A DNA stretch of 29,239 nucleotides from positions 1 through 29,239 of IMG/VR virus record IMGVR_UViG_3300023109_000088. The stretch is one strand, 5' to 3'. The notes under the pieces are model-generated. The model was given only the letters and a program-made list of their open reading frames with translations. It had not been told where the DNA came from and ran no database searches. Source of the stretch: a virus. A program made the position numbers and the translations under genes. This document shows positions 8,355 through 16,444 of the stretch, piece after piece (within the stretch, counting starts at the first letter, position 1; every line of letters begins with the position of its first letter).

Positions 8355-9035
8355 TTATTTTTTCAGTTGCATTATTCCAGGTGCTACAGCATCACCTCGA
8401 TCATCAACACGATCAGCATTACTTTGACTAGTCCAAGGAAGAATAGTACGGCAAACATAAGTCATCTGATTCTCTACAACGATATCATCAATAGAGAAGC
8501 CGGAACCCTCATTAAGGATCTCACAACCATACAAGCGCATAGTAGCCTTTTGACCATACTCATTAACTGCAACGATAGCTACGTCAAACGGCAAAATTTG
8601 ATCTACATAAAAAGGGCGCGTTCGTTGGTAATCGTTCGTCATGCTACCAGTATTACCACTACCAGTCGCGCCTACTTGCAGTAGTCCAGCTCCACTAGTA
8701 TACGCTCCATCGCTAGCAGTTAAATCAGTAAGCGCTTGTGTAGGATCAGCAAAGATCTCACTCTTATCAAGTAGAGGGCTTGGGTGCTGATCAAGACCAG
8801 GATGCTCAAGGAAGTGCTTATCGAGCATAAGAGAAATCATAGTGCCAGCAATACCACGCTTTCCACGAGAGAAAGAGATAGGATCTACTGAGCCCATGAC
8901 ATAGATAGGTGCCTTTTCGCGCTGGATAGCATATGAGATAGCCTGCATAGACCCCATCTCTTTGCCACCAACAACAACTTTAATATCTACTCCAGAATAA
9001 CTAGAGTAAGTCTTTGAGTAATCTAATGAACTCAT
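8355..9035 (-). CDS. Tail tube protein (226 aa)
   Basis: This is the best candidate for the main tail tube subunit. It directly follows the sheath gene (22-base gap), has a strong Shine-Dalgarno (AAAGGA), and is followed by a terminator, as expected for a very abundant product. The N-terminus YSSYSGVDIKVVVGGKEMG leads to REKAPIYVMGSVDPISFSRG and KRGIAGTMIS. This pattern is typical of tube proteins of large contractile-tailed phages (recalled from family knowledge). Later strands include LPFDVAIVAVNE and ATMRLYGCEILNEG. The coding sequence is visibly richer in G and C than its neighbours, as are the sheath and capsid genes, which suggests codon adaptation for high expression. Subunits stack as hexameric rings inside the sheath. 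Confidence 0.85.
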   Translation of the reverse strand: MSSLDYSKTYSSYSGVDIKVVVGGKEMGSMQAISYAIQREKAPIYVMGSVDPISFSRGKRGIAGTMISLMLDKHFLEHPGLDQHPSPLLDKSEIFADPTQALTDLTASDGAYTSGAGLLQVGATGSGNTGSMTNDYQRTRPFYVDQILPFDVAIVAVNEYGQKATMRLYGCEILNEGSGFSIDDIVVENQMTYVCRTILPWTSQSNADRVDDRGDAVAPGIMQLKK

Positions 9036-9057
9036 ATTGTTTTTCCTTTAAGTTAAA

Positions 9058-11592
9058 TTAACCTTGTGGTGCACTTACATTAAGATCTATAGTAATTGCT
9101 TCGATTGAAAGTGGCGGAATAAATTGAACCTTTAGATTTAATCGACCATTAATTCTATCCAATCTTGAAGCTGACGTCTGTACACTTCCATCTTGAATTA
9201 TTCCTTCAACTTTAAGCCCGCGCATAGTACCTGCTAATTCAGCTTCTAGTGCGGCTAGCTGAGCGTCACTAAAGCTTTTCCCCAGGTATCTAAGGCTTAT
9301 GCTTCTTACAGCATCACACACTGCATTTGCAGCACGCACTGTAGAAACTCGAGTATAGTCGCTAGTTGGAAGTGCTGCAGTGCGAATATTTGCAATAGAA
9401 CCATCTGATGCAAGCATTACAACTCGACCAATTGCCAGGTCGTTAAGTAATGCGCGAGAGTTTATTGCACCTGTAGCAGAAACGCCATCAATTAGCCCAT
9501 TAACAGGACCAATGGGCTCTTCGTTGACTGGAAGCTGCGTTAGTTTTTGGATTATCTTAGGCCCAAGATTAGATACCGCAAAGCTTGGAGTGCGTCCATT
9601 TCCTCCTACCGAAACAACGCCGTAAGCACCAACTACAATAAGATGTTTTCCGAGATCAACGGGTATGTCTCGTGAATCAACAGTTTCGTCTGTAGAGTCG
9701 ATACCAAAATCAGCATTATTTTTAATTAAGCCGCCATAAGCGAGACCGATTCCGCTACTAGCAGGACGATAATCAGATCCACCGTAAAGAGCTTTGGTAC
9801 TCATGAATCCAGTACCGTTAGTTTCTACAACAAGTTCTCCATTACTATCGACAGCATACTCAGGAGCTTTACCTGCCCAACGAGCAAGCTGACGCAAACC
9901 GCCTCTTGGACGAGTAGTAGGTACTACAGCAATTGCAGACTTATACTCAGTAGAAGAAGTGTGCGCTAGTGATGCTGCTTGGTGAGCAAAGTTAACCTCG
10001 CGCGCAAAAGCGTTCTCTTGTAGACGGTAAGTTCCGTCTACAACCTTGACGAGACTATCAAAAACCTCTTCAGGAACAAGCTCACCAGTAAGCTCATAAT
10101 GAGTCAGCACTGCTTTATTTACGGGATGCGCTCCAGCACTGCCACCGTTAAGGACAAAAAGCTTTTTAAGGTCAAGAGAAAGATCTACGCTTGTTGTAAA
10201 GTCTGGAATTAAATCAGTTTCGACTGCATATTTCTTTCCAGCTAAAGCAATATCAACTTCAGGTATTTTAAGGTCAAAAGCCTTCGTACTGATACTCAAC
10301 TCAGCAATAGTCAAGGTACCAGCGGAAAAACTTCCATTTTGATAAATTAGGCCCGTTGTGCTTGCAGCTAATGGAGCTTTAATATCAACCTTGATTCTCC
10401 CATCGACACCTACATACTCTTCAACACTTTTAGTTGCTCCGTACTGAATGCGAATGTCATGTAAACTTAAAAGAAGACCAAGCTCTCTCGAGTCTGCATG
10501 AGCTTTAACTTTGACATCGTTTTCAAAGCTACCTGCATTAATTGTCTTCAAAGAAGTTATAGTGCCTGGAGCTACATGATCAGCATTAAAGGGATCAGGT
10601 GAAGCAAACATAGTAACGTAAGGTTGTCCACCGACAACCACCTTGTGTGCAGTACCAAGATACTGATTATCCCAGCGGCTAAACTCACTGGAAGTGAGAC
10701 CTGATGCTGGAATAGTCTTTACATCTGCATAGCAACCGTCACAGAAGACGTAATCCATGCCTGCATCTTCGAGGTCTGCGTAAGCAGTCTCTACTGCTGC
10801 AAAACGCTCACAATGAGTCATTGACTCTCCTGATGCACCAGCAATGCTCTTGACGCTTGCAGCAGTAGTACTAAAGGTACTTGCTGATGTATACACGTCA
10901 GGAATATAAGTTGCGTGATCACTGAAAGTTGACGCACCTAAAAGCTCGCTAAGCAGTGGTAACTTACTGATCGTGTAAAGGTTGCGAATATCCTTAGCTG
11001 CATCAGCCTCTACTTCTGCTTTTGTGGTAGGATCGGTATAGCCGCCAGCTTTTGAAATGAGAAGCTCTCCAATATCCTCGTTAAGCTCTACCTCAAACAA
11101 GGTGTCATCCGTAGAGAGGATCTCTTCGCTATCAAATACGACTACTTCGGTATCTGCATTGAAGATAACTACGCGCTGACGTAGAAAACCGTCAGCCTCA
11201 ATAGCGTGGAAAGCAACGCGAAGCTTGTCAAAAACAGCTGCATCGCCACGCTCGCGAGGAGAAATGCGCAAGACAACTTCCTTCTCACTTGAGTCGTCCA
11301 TAGGCTTCTCAATGAGAAGATGTGACTGCTTACCACCAATGCGAGTAAGCAAAATGTTTGCAGTGTCAGTGTCAGCAATTTGACTTGCTAGATTAGTCAA
11401 AGGTGTGTCGCTGCCAAATTCGGAAGAAACAGCACCCATATCTCCTGCCAAGAAAGGGATTCCTGAAAGCCCTTTCTTGGCAGGAGCCATAAGCATAATG
11501 CTTTGGCCAGCAGTTACTTGTGATAGACTTAAGAAAGTACCATCAATATAGTTCGTCTGTGTGCCGGGCAAGTTTTCATATCTAGTTGCCAT
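9058..11592 (-). CDS. Tail sheath protein (844 aa)
   Basis: This protein forms the contractile sheath around the tube. The N-terminus has the usual extended arm and small strand region (LPGTQTNYIDGTFLSLSQVT). The C-terminal third carries the conserved sheath core: GGLRQLARWAG, VVSVGGNGRTPSFAVSNLG, then the C-terminal domain from about residue 740 (RVSTVRAANAVCDAVRSISL through GIIQDGSV to FIPPLSIEAITIDLNVS). At 844 residues it is longer than many sheaths (T4 has about 660). The extra length sits in the middle as insertion domains that probably decorate the outer surface. The start is chosen at the ATG preceded by AAGGAG at six-base spacing. The preceding gap is a 12-base palindrome (11601-11612) overlapping the upstream stop. 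Confidence 0.93.
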   Translation of the reverse strand: MATRYENLPGTQTNYIDGTFLSLSQVTAGQSIMLMAPAKKGLSGIPFLAGDMGAVSSEFGSDTPLTNLASQIADTDTANILLTRIGGKQSHLLIEKPMDDSSEKEVVLRISPRERGDAAVFDKLRVAFHAIEADGFLRQRVVIFNADTEVVVFDSEEILSTDDTLFEVELNEDIGELLISKAGGYTDPTTKAEVEADAAKDIRNLYTISKLPLLSELLGASTFSDHATYIPDVYTSASTFSTTAASVKSIAGASGESMTHCERFAAVETAYADLEDAGMDYVFCDGCYADVKTIPASGLTSSEFSRWDNQYLGTAHKVVVGGQPYVTMFASPDPFNADHVAPGTITSLKTINAGSFENDVKVKAHADSRELGLLLSLHDIRIQYGATKSVEEYVGVDGRIKVDIKAPLAASTTGLIYQNGSFSAGTLTIAELSISTKAFDLKIPEVDIALAGKKYAVETDLIPDFTTSVDLSLDLKKLFVLNGGSAGAHPVNKAVLTHYELTGELVPEEVFDSLVKVVDGTYRLQENAFAREVNFAHQAASLAHTSSTEYKSAIAVVPTTRPRGGLRQLARWAGKAPEYAVDSNGELVVETNGTGFMSTKALYGGSDYRPASSGIGLAYGGLIKNNADFGIDSTDETVDSRDIPVDLGKHLIVVGAYGVVSVGGNGRTPSFAVSNLGPKIIQKLTQLPVNEEPIGPVNGLIDGVSATGAINSRALLNDLAIGRVVMLASDGSIANIRTAALPTSDYTRVSTVRAANAVCDAVRSISLRYLGKSFSDAQLAALEAELAGTMRGLKVEGIIQDGSVQTSASRLDRINGRLNLKVQFIPPLSIEAITIDLNVSAPQG
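10018..10043 (-). repeat. Perfect 10-bp stem-loop in the sheath gene
   Basis: TTGTAGACGG at 10018-10027 pairs with 10034-10043 across a 6-base loop. Shorter perfect stems also occur in this gene at 9494-9518 (8 bp, loop of nine) and 10622-10639 (7 bp, loop of four). Confidence 0.8.
11442..11486 (-). repeat. Perfect 17-bp stem-loop near the start of the sheath gene
   Basis: CTCCTGCCAAGAAAGGG at 11442-11458 is exactly complementary to 11470-11486, with an 11-base loop. This is the longest inverted repeat in the window. It lies about 35-50 codons after the sheath start and encodes APAKKGLSGIPFLAGD in frame. There is no T-run on either side, so it is not a terminator. It could slow or pace translation, protect or process the mRNA, or be a binding site. 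Confidence 0.9.
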
Positions 11593-11602
11593 AGGTAACT
11601 CC

Positions 11603-12319
11603 TTAATTAAGGTTAATTATGTTATTTTCAATAAAAAATGTTCTTAAAGTAGAATTTGATATTGCTTCGAATTCTCTAAATCTTAAGAAAAAATGTAACG
11701 GTCTACAAAAAAGTCTTTGATTTCCAACAGTCTGGTAAGTATCTGCTCGCCGCTCTTTCCAAAAAAAACGTTCAGCTCCGTTTTCTACAAAAACAAATGC
11801 AGTATTTATAAACAACTTTTCAAGCCACAAGGCTCTTCTATTTGCTAATTTGTTACTAACTGCCCAGCAATTGAACTCAATTATATGATCTACGGGTCTT
11901 GTACTCACTGTAATTGTTTTATTTGCTTCGCAAGGATCAGAATACTCGTAATAGTATCGTGACTTTCTTTGAGGTCTTGAGTCACCTTTTTTGCTCATCA
12001 TTCCTGGTTTTCTTTCTATTACTTTGAAAGTAATAGTTTCTTTACCAAGGTCATTTAACTCTAAAGGCGGATACTCTTCTATTAGTTTAACAAGTTTTGA
12101 GTCTTTTATGCCTTTATCTTTTTGAGCAGACTCAATAACTTTATTTGCTAAATTAAAAAAAGTCTCTAAATCTAACGGCTTTTCATTTGGAAGAAAACAG
12201 CTTAAATCAAATCTAAAAGGGTCTAAGTTCTCAATATGAACTACCCTTTCATCAACTACTTCATCATTATTATCAAGAAATTCTATAATTACTTCTTTTG
12301 CGCTTTTTTTAGCATTCAT
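11603..12319 (-). CDS. Putative tail terminator / neck protein (238 aa)
   Basis: This is the last neck gene before the sheath, the usual place for the tail terminator or tail completion protein that caps the tail and docks it to the head. It overlaps the previous gene (ATGA) and has AAGGA upstream. The N-terminal 120 residues look like an acidic alpha/beta domain (EVIIEFLDNNDEVVDE, DPFRFDLSCFLPNEKPLD). The C-terminal half, from SRYYYEYSDP through DHIIEFNCWAVSNKLANRRA and a helix to FFWKERRADTYQTVGNQRLF, resembles the strand-helix-strand pattern of tail terminators. The identification is by gene order plus this loose pattern. A symmetrical sequence (10 bp with a single central base) lies at 12016-12036. 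Confidence 0.8.
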   Translation of the reverse strand: MNAKKSAKEVIIEFLDNNDEVVDERVVHIENLDPFRFDLSCFLPNEKPLDLETFFNLANKVIESAQKDKGIKDSKLVKLIEEYPPLELNDLGKETITFKVIERKPGMMSKKGDSRPQRKSRYYYEYSDPCEANKTITVSTRPVDHIIEFNCWAVSNKLANRRALWLEKLFINTAFVFVENGAERFFWKERRADTYQTVGNQRLFCRPLHFFLRFREFEAISNSTLRTFFIENNIINLN

Positions 12320-12852
12320 AAGTTTTTCCTTATAGATGATTCTTCTCTAGCATAAACTGCCAAATACTCTGTTCTTCCGAAATCAGCTCTATATTCTTGT
12401 ATTGTTTCAGGTCTAAAAATTCTTATTCTTTCATATGGTATAGATGGTGCACCTTCATAATCAAGCCGAAGCTCAACAATTTTATCTTTATATGAAATTT
12501 CTGTATCAAATTTAAAATAAAATAATTTATAGTCAGTACGAATCTCTCCTGCCATTATTCTTCGATTTCTATTAGCTTTTCCTCCATCAGCTCCAATTAG
12601 ACTTGAATAGCATCTAGAGAAGGTTTCTTTCCATAAGAAACCTTCTCCTAAGCAAAATTCACAGTTAGTTTCTACATTGCTCTCTTGCGTAAGAGCATTT
12701 AGACAGTTGCATTTTATATCAACCCCACTTGCGTCTTTCTTTCTTTTTCGCAAGAGAACAGGATAGTTGTGTGGGGTATCTTCAAAAATTAACTCTTTAA
12801 ATTCTTTTCGTAGGTCAATCTCTTTTCGGGCTTTTTTAAATCTTCGCCTCAT
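12316..12852 (-). CDS. Putative head-closure protein with a four-cysteine zinc site (178 aa)
   Basis: This small basic protein lies in the neck cluster. The N-terminus is very basic (MRRRFKKARKEIDLRKEFKE). Cysteines at 48, 50, 64 and 67 (CNC, then CEFC) form a CxC-x13-CxxC pattern likely to bind zinc. After it the sequence turns into beta strands with a repeated R/K-D-Y pattern (IRTDYKLFYFKFDT, KDKIVELRLDY, RIRIFRPETIQEYRADFGRTEYLAVYA), consistent with a small barrel such as head-closure or stopper proteins have. It overlaps both neighbours by four bases, implying coupled translation. The role is inferred from order and fold pattern; the zinc site is read directly. Confidence 0.82.
   Translation of the reverse strand: MRRRFKKARKEIDLRKEFKELIFEDTPHNYPVLLRKRKKDASGVDIKCNCLNALTQESNVETNCEFCLGEGFLWKETFSRCYSSLIGADGGKANRNRRIMAGEIRTDYKLFYFKFDTEISYKDKIVELRLDYEGAPSIPYERIRIFRPETIQEYRADFGRTEYLAVYAREESSIRKNL
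12617..12647 (-). repeat. Perfect 13-bp stem-loop in the head-closure candidate gene
   Basis: GAGAAGGTTTCTT at 12617-12629 pairs exactly with 12635-12647 across a 5-base loop. It overlaps the codons directly after the second cysteine pair (GEGFLWKETF). No T-run follows. Confidence 0.85.
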
Positions 12853-13841
12853 CGCTTTATACCTTTAGTGACTCCAGTAAAATAATTTTCAGACCATCTA
12901 GTATAACCGCTCTTGTATTTGGATTCGCCTGGACGTCTATATTTTGAATTTGCACTAGGTTGAGCGTAATATTCATTCCACGGATCATGCCACTCTCTGG
13001 AAATTTGAGTTTTTTCAGCTACCTTATTTCCCTTAACTGCAAAGCTTGGGCCTAACCCTTGTCCCGGTACAATTGCCCCTCCAGCATTAACCACTCTAAA
13101 CCATTCATCTCTTTCTAGCTTCAATTCATTTACTAAATCTTTTAATGAAAAGTCGATAGATCCGTTATCTACTAGCAAGTCTCCTAGCTGTTTTCTCCCT
13201 CCACTTGCTCCGGAATATCCGACTGGCATTCTTAATAAATTTATAGCAGCATCATACATTACAAATTTGGAACTTGCATAACTGTGTCTTGAAGACACAG
13301 GTTTTTTACCTGTAATATGCTCAGCTTCTAATGAAGACCAATGTATAGCTAAAGCTAGTGTATCTTCTGGTATGTTTTCTGCCCAGGGCCCTAGCTCCAT
13401 CAAAAGCATGTCTGTGGAGCAGTAAAATGGCTCATATTCCGTAGTAAAAGTAATATACGTAGTCTCACCTAACTTTTCTCCTAAAAGTCCTTCTACGCTT
13501 TTTTCGATCTCTATAACTACTAACTCATTTTTTTCTAGTTCAGGGAGTATAGTAGATATGACCCCTCCTCCAGTAATGTTAAATTCTCCTTCTTTTCTAG
13601 AGGCTACTCCTTCAAGTGTAGCCTCCCAAACAAAACTATACTTACCAATTTCGTCTCCTTCAATATACGTAAGGTAATAGAAGCCGGTTTCAGGATTTAC
13701 AAAATCAGTATTAAAAATTTTCAACTCTCCGTTTGGCTTCTTAATACTTACTTTTAACTCACTAACATTCACCGCTTCTTCTTGTTTATTTGCAAAAAAA
13801 GCTTTTATTTTAATAACGTCATTTAAACTGTAGTTCCGCAT
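12849..13841 (-). CDS. Putative head-tail connector protein with N-terminal beta domain (330 aa)
   Basis: The N-terminal 95 residues form an Ig-like or similar beta-sandwich (VSELKVSIKKPNGELKIF, ETGFYYLTYIEGDEIGKYSF). The central part, from about residue 130 (EYEPFYCSTDMLLMELGPWA) through a run of helices (LALAIHWSSLEAEHITG, SSKFVMYDAAINLLRM), fits the small helical connector proteins that bind beneath the portal. The C-terminal 90 residues are Gly, Pro, Trp and Arg rich and probably extended (GQGLGPSFAVKGN, SKYRRPGESKYKSGYTRW). The ATG is preceded by GGAG at seven-base spacing and touches the upstream stop. Family assignment is by pattern and gene order; an adhesin-like neck decoration is the alternative. 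Confidence 0.8.
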   Translation of the reverse strand: MRNYSLNDVIKIKAFFANKQEEAVNVSELKVSIKKPNGELKIFNTDFVNPETGFYYLTYIEGDEIGKYSFVWEATLEGVASRKEGEFNITGGGVISTILPELEKNELVVIEIEKSVEGLLGEKLGETTYITFTTEYEPFYCSTDMLLMELGPWAENIPEDTLALAIHWSSLEAEHITGKKPVSSRHSYASSKFVMYDAAINLLRMPVGYSGASGGRKQLGDLLVDNGSIDFSLKDLVNELKLERDEWFRVVNAGGAIVPGQGLGPSFAVKGNKVAEKTQISREWHDPWNEYYAQPSANSKYRRPGESKYKSGYTRWSENYFTGVTKGIKR

Positions 13842-14870
13842 TTAAAACTCCAATACAATCTTGTTTCCATTTACAAAAATTTCTTTTGGAATTTTTTGTT
13901 CTTTTGAAGCCCCGTTATAAGAGCCTGAAACTGGTTGCTTAATTAGTTTTACTGTATTTTGATTTATACTTTCTGGATTCAATTCTTTATTAAATGTAAT
14001 GATAATCTTATCTGTACTAGTAGGGTTATTTATAGAGCCGTCTTTAGGACTAACATCAATAACTTTTAATGATGTTTCTAAACTGCTATTAAAGCTACTT
14101 GGAATGTTAATTCCAATATCAGATTCAGATATTACTTTTGGTCTTACCAACAGGTCTTCTGACGAAGTAGAAAAATTTATTTTATACGAGTTCATTAATT
14201 TATTTTTAGGGTAAACTTTTATTTTAAAGGTATCTCCTTTATTAAAGCTGCCCCCGTAAAACTTAATGTAACAACCTTTGTCTAGACTTCGCCACCTACT
14301 TAAAGTCCTGCTTAAGTTTCTACTATTGCTTGCTGGTTTGTCTTTGTTTTCAAACCACCAAATATATTTGGCTTGAGAGTCACTTCCACTTTCAACAATT
14401 TCTACATTTATATTTGTCTCTTGAAGACCTTCAAAAGATCCATAGACTCTTACCAGTTCTGTAAAAGAGTCTTCAAAAGTTGTTCTAAATACTGTTCTTT
14501 CAGAAATTGTATTAGAGTCTAACTCATCTACCAAAGAAGAGTTTTGTTCTAAAGACACTCCTCTAACAACTAATTCATATTTTGTGTGCGCTGAAAGTAG
14601 TTGTTTTGGTTTTAAGCTTACTACTGTTCTTTGACTTGCTTGACGTTCTGTAAAGTCATCAAGCAAAGCCAAGCCGTTTTCATCAATAGCTGTAACGGTA
14701 TAATCTGCTTCAACAATTTTTCTTGCTGTGCTGTCGATTAGGTGAATTGATTCTTTTGCACTTTTATCGTCTACTAAGTTTGAAAATTCTAAGTAAATCT
14801 CTTCGCCTATCGGAAAGCTTGTTGTCCCGTTCAAGGGGTAGCTTTCTTGTACGTTTAACAATATGGTCAT
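13842..14870 (-). CDS. Ig-like (SbsA-type) neck or head surface protein (342 aa)
   Basis: Two Ig-like modules of the bacterial SbsA type are visible. The first starts near the N-terminus (VQESYPLNGTTSFPIGEEI, LEFSNLVDD, then PKQLLSAHTKYELVVRG). The second begins near residue 260 (VIDVSPKDGSINNP, KIIITFNKELNPESI) and stops abruptly at VNGNKIVLEF, before the last strands such modules usually have. Between them is a beta-rich region with FYGGSFNKGDTFKI. Such modules usually bind surface sugars or proteins, so a neck or head decoration role is likely. I start it at the ATG at 14870, which has GGAG six bases before it, rather than the in-frame TTG at 14882. Its first 107 bases overlap the previous small ORF in another frame. 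Confidence 0.8.
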   Translation of the reverse strand: MTILLNVQESYPLNGTTSFPIGEEIYLEFSNLVDDKSAKESIHLIDSTARKIVEADYTVTAIDENGLALLDDFTERQASQRTVVSLKPKQLLSAHTKYELVVRGVSLEQNSSLVDELDSNTISERTVFRTTFEDSFTELVRVYGSFEGLQETNINVEIVESGSDSQAKYIWWFENKDKPASNSRNLSRTLSRWRSLDKGCYIKFYGGSFNKGDTFKIKVYPKNKLMNSYKINFSTSSEDLLVRPKVISESDIGINIPSSFNSSLETSLKVIDVSPKDGSINNPTSTDKIIITFNKELNPESINQNTVKLIKQPVSGSYNGASKEQKIPKEIFVNGNKIVLEF

Positions 14871-15006
14871 TCCTAGCTCCAATCTTTATTTCTTCAAAAT
14901 CATTAAGCTCTAATATATAAGTGCTTTCACTATTGCTTCTAGCATTATTGTTGATTTCTTCTTGAAAAAGTTCAATTTCTGTTTTGTTATCACTAAAAAA
15001 TGACAT
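14764..15006 (-). CDS. Small ORF directly after the capsid terminator (80 aa), overlapping the next gene
   Basis: The ATG has an excellent Shine-Dalgarno (AACAGGAG, six bases away) and follows the T-rich end of the capsid terminator. The first 44 residues look like normal coding sequence (acidic, ELFQEEINNNARSNSES, then ILELNDFEEIKIGA). The last 36, which overlap the Ig-like gene out of frame, are very basic and low in hydrophobic residues (RKLPLERDNKLSDRRR). So either this is a genuine overprinted gene, or a one-base change separated a leader from the Ig-like protein, whose frame is +1 relative to it. No function is recognised. Confidence 0.55.
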   Translation of the reverse strand: MSFFSDNKTEIELFQEEINNNARSNSESTYILELNDFEEIKIGARNDHIVKRTRKLPLERDNKLSDRRRDLLRIFKLSRR

Positions 15007-15020
15007 AAAAATCTCCTGTT

Positions 15021-15066
15021 AAAACGAAAAAGGGGGTAGGAGTCAATTACGACTCCTACCCCCTTT
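15021..15066 (-). terminator. Strong intrinsic terminator after the major capsid gene
   Basis: A perfect 16-bp stem (AAAGGGGGTAGGAGTC, 15029-15044 with 15051-15066, loop of six) is followed on the transcribed strand by TTTTTCGTTTT, whose first Ts are the end of the stem. It lies about 40 bases after the capsid stop codon. A second small hairpin precedes it at 15079-15094 (6 bp TTGCAC/GTGCAA, 4-base loop). Together they should protect the capsid mRNA 3' end and lower read-through into the neck genes. No convincing promoter lies between it and the next gene. Confidence 0.92.
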
Positions 15067-15106
15067 GATACAAAACTATTGCACTAAAGTGCAAGTTGTT
15101 TACACA

Positions 15107-16444
15107 TCACATGCTAGATAGTACTGTATCGTTACTTACGCTTCCGACTTCACTAAACTGAACGTTTGTAGTTCCATCCCACATGTTCTCTGCGCGCTTA
15201 ATGTTCTTGAAAACGCCAACGCCTTGACCCTCATGTGCGACTGCAAAACCGTATCGCTCGCGGATCTTGATCTTAACAGTCTCTGTATTCTCGTCACGCC
15301 ACTCTACAGTAGTCGGAGCTTCATCTACAAGGTGGAACCCAACGTTTCCACCTGACAGAAGGAAGATATCTCCTACCTCTGCTTCTGGATCATACGGGCA
15401 TAGCGGAGATACGATAATCTGGAAGTTACCTGGGAAATAACCAGGTAGCTTGGGCGCAGATGTCATAAGCTGACTGCGCTCAAGTACTGAAGTGATTGAC
15501 TCTGCTTGAGCAGAGCCATTAGTTCCAGTTCCTCGTGGATTAACTACTCGAGTACCATTACTTGGTCCTCGTCCACCCAAAGCACCGTTACTGTAAGGCG
15601 CTAAAGGTCCTGGATCGCCGCTGTAAGGATTGAAGATTGATCCTCCACCATGCGCGAGCATCATATTCCTAAGTACAGGATCTTGAATGAAGCTGTAGTA
15701 GAATAATGGGTGCATGAGCAATACATTAGGAGTGAAACCTTCTTCGCTCATGTGAGCCATGGCTCGCATGAGATTGTCCATGCTCAACGATCCGTTACCG
15801 ACTAGGCCGTTACCTGCTTCGTTCATACCGCGACCAGTAGTCACACCATAAATAGACTGAGCTGGATTGAGGTTGTCAAAAAGGTTTGTTCCAAGTTGCT
15901 TGAGGAACTGAACAGCCTTTTGCTCTTTGTGGCGTACAAGTGCATTACCCATGAGCTCAAGGTTTTTAGCCATGATATCGAAGGTGCTATAACGAAGTGC
16001 TTCATCAGTGAAAGAAGCAGCAATACCGCTCTTGCCGATATAAGCGGTTGAAACCGCGCCACCCATTTGAAAGTTGACCTCAGGGTAAGTACCATGCTCT
16101 TGGACATCACCTGCATACACAGCACCCATTGCACCAGCAAGGATCTGGGTGTTAAGACCCTGAGCCTGAACTCGCGTAAAGAGTGGAGTGATTGTCATGT
16201 TCGGCTCTACAGGCTCGCGAATGAGAATCTCCATCGACTCCTGAAGGAGTGGAGTGATCTCTGAAGTGCGCACGAGGTCCTGATTCTTTGGAGAAATTGT
16301 GTTTGCAAAAGTCTCCCATTTTACTCGTTTTTCCGAATCCGGAAGTGCTCCGCGATTTCGAATCATATCAGCGAGATAACGTGCCGCTGCTTTACGATTG
16401 CTAGGAAGCTCTAGCTCTGTTCCATCAATAAGTTTAAATGACAT
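15107..16444 (-). CDS. Major capsid protein, HK97 fold (445 aa)
   Basis: This is the main shell subunit. It follows the protease/scaffold gene and an accessory gene, is G+C-richer than the surrounding genes, has a strong Shine-Dalgarno (GAGGAAAT) and is followed by a strong terminator. The N-terminal 70 residues or so are charged (LPSNRKAAARYLADMIRNRG) and could be the part removed by the prohead protease. The body has the expected pattern: ITPLFTRVQAQGLNTQILA, FQMGGAVSTAYIGKSGIAASFTDEAL, a long spine-like helix (FDIMAKNLELMGNALVRHKEQ), and later PNVLLMHPLFYYSFIQDPV and a C-terminal RERYGFAVAHEGQGVGVFKN. A Gly/Pro/Asn-rich insertion near residues 265-310 may be an exposed loop. Confidence 0.9.
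   Translation of the reverse strand: MSFKLIDGTELELPSNRKAAARYLADMIRNRGALPDSEKRVKWETFANTISPKNQDLVRTSEITPLLQESMEILIREPVEPNMTITPLFTRVQAQGLNTQILAGAMGAVYAGDVQEHGTYPEVNFQMGGAVSTAYIGKSGIAASFTDEALRYSTFDIMAKNLELMGNALVRHKEQKAVQFLKQLGTNLFDNLNPAQSIYGVTTGRGMNEAGNGLVGNGSLSMDNLMRAMAHMSEEGFTPNVLLMHPLFYYSFIQDPVLRNMMLAHGGGSIFNPYSGDPGPLAPYSNGALGGRGPSNGTRVVNPRGTGTNGSAQAESITSVLERSQLMTSAPKLPGYFPGNFQIIVSPLCPYDPEAEVGDIFLLSGGNVGFHLVDEAPTTVEWRDENTETVKIKIRERYGFAVAHEGQGVGVFKNIKRAENMWDGTTNVQFSEVGSVSNDTVLSSM

Noticed and set aside
13282-13307. Hairpin (8 bp) followed by six Ts on the plus strand
   Set aside because: It looks like an intrinsic terminator but faces against all genes, and no plus-strand gene is credible. It lies inside the connector gene, so it may be chance or stop antisense RNA.
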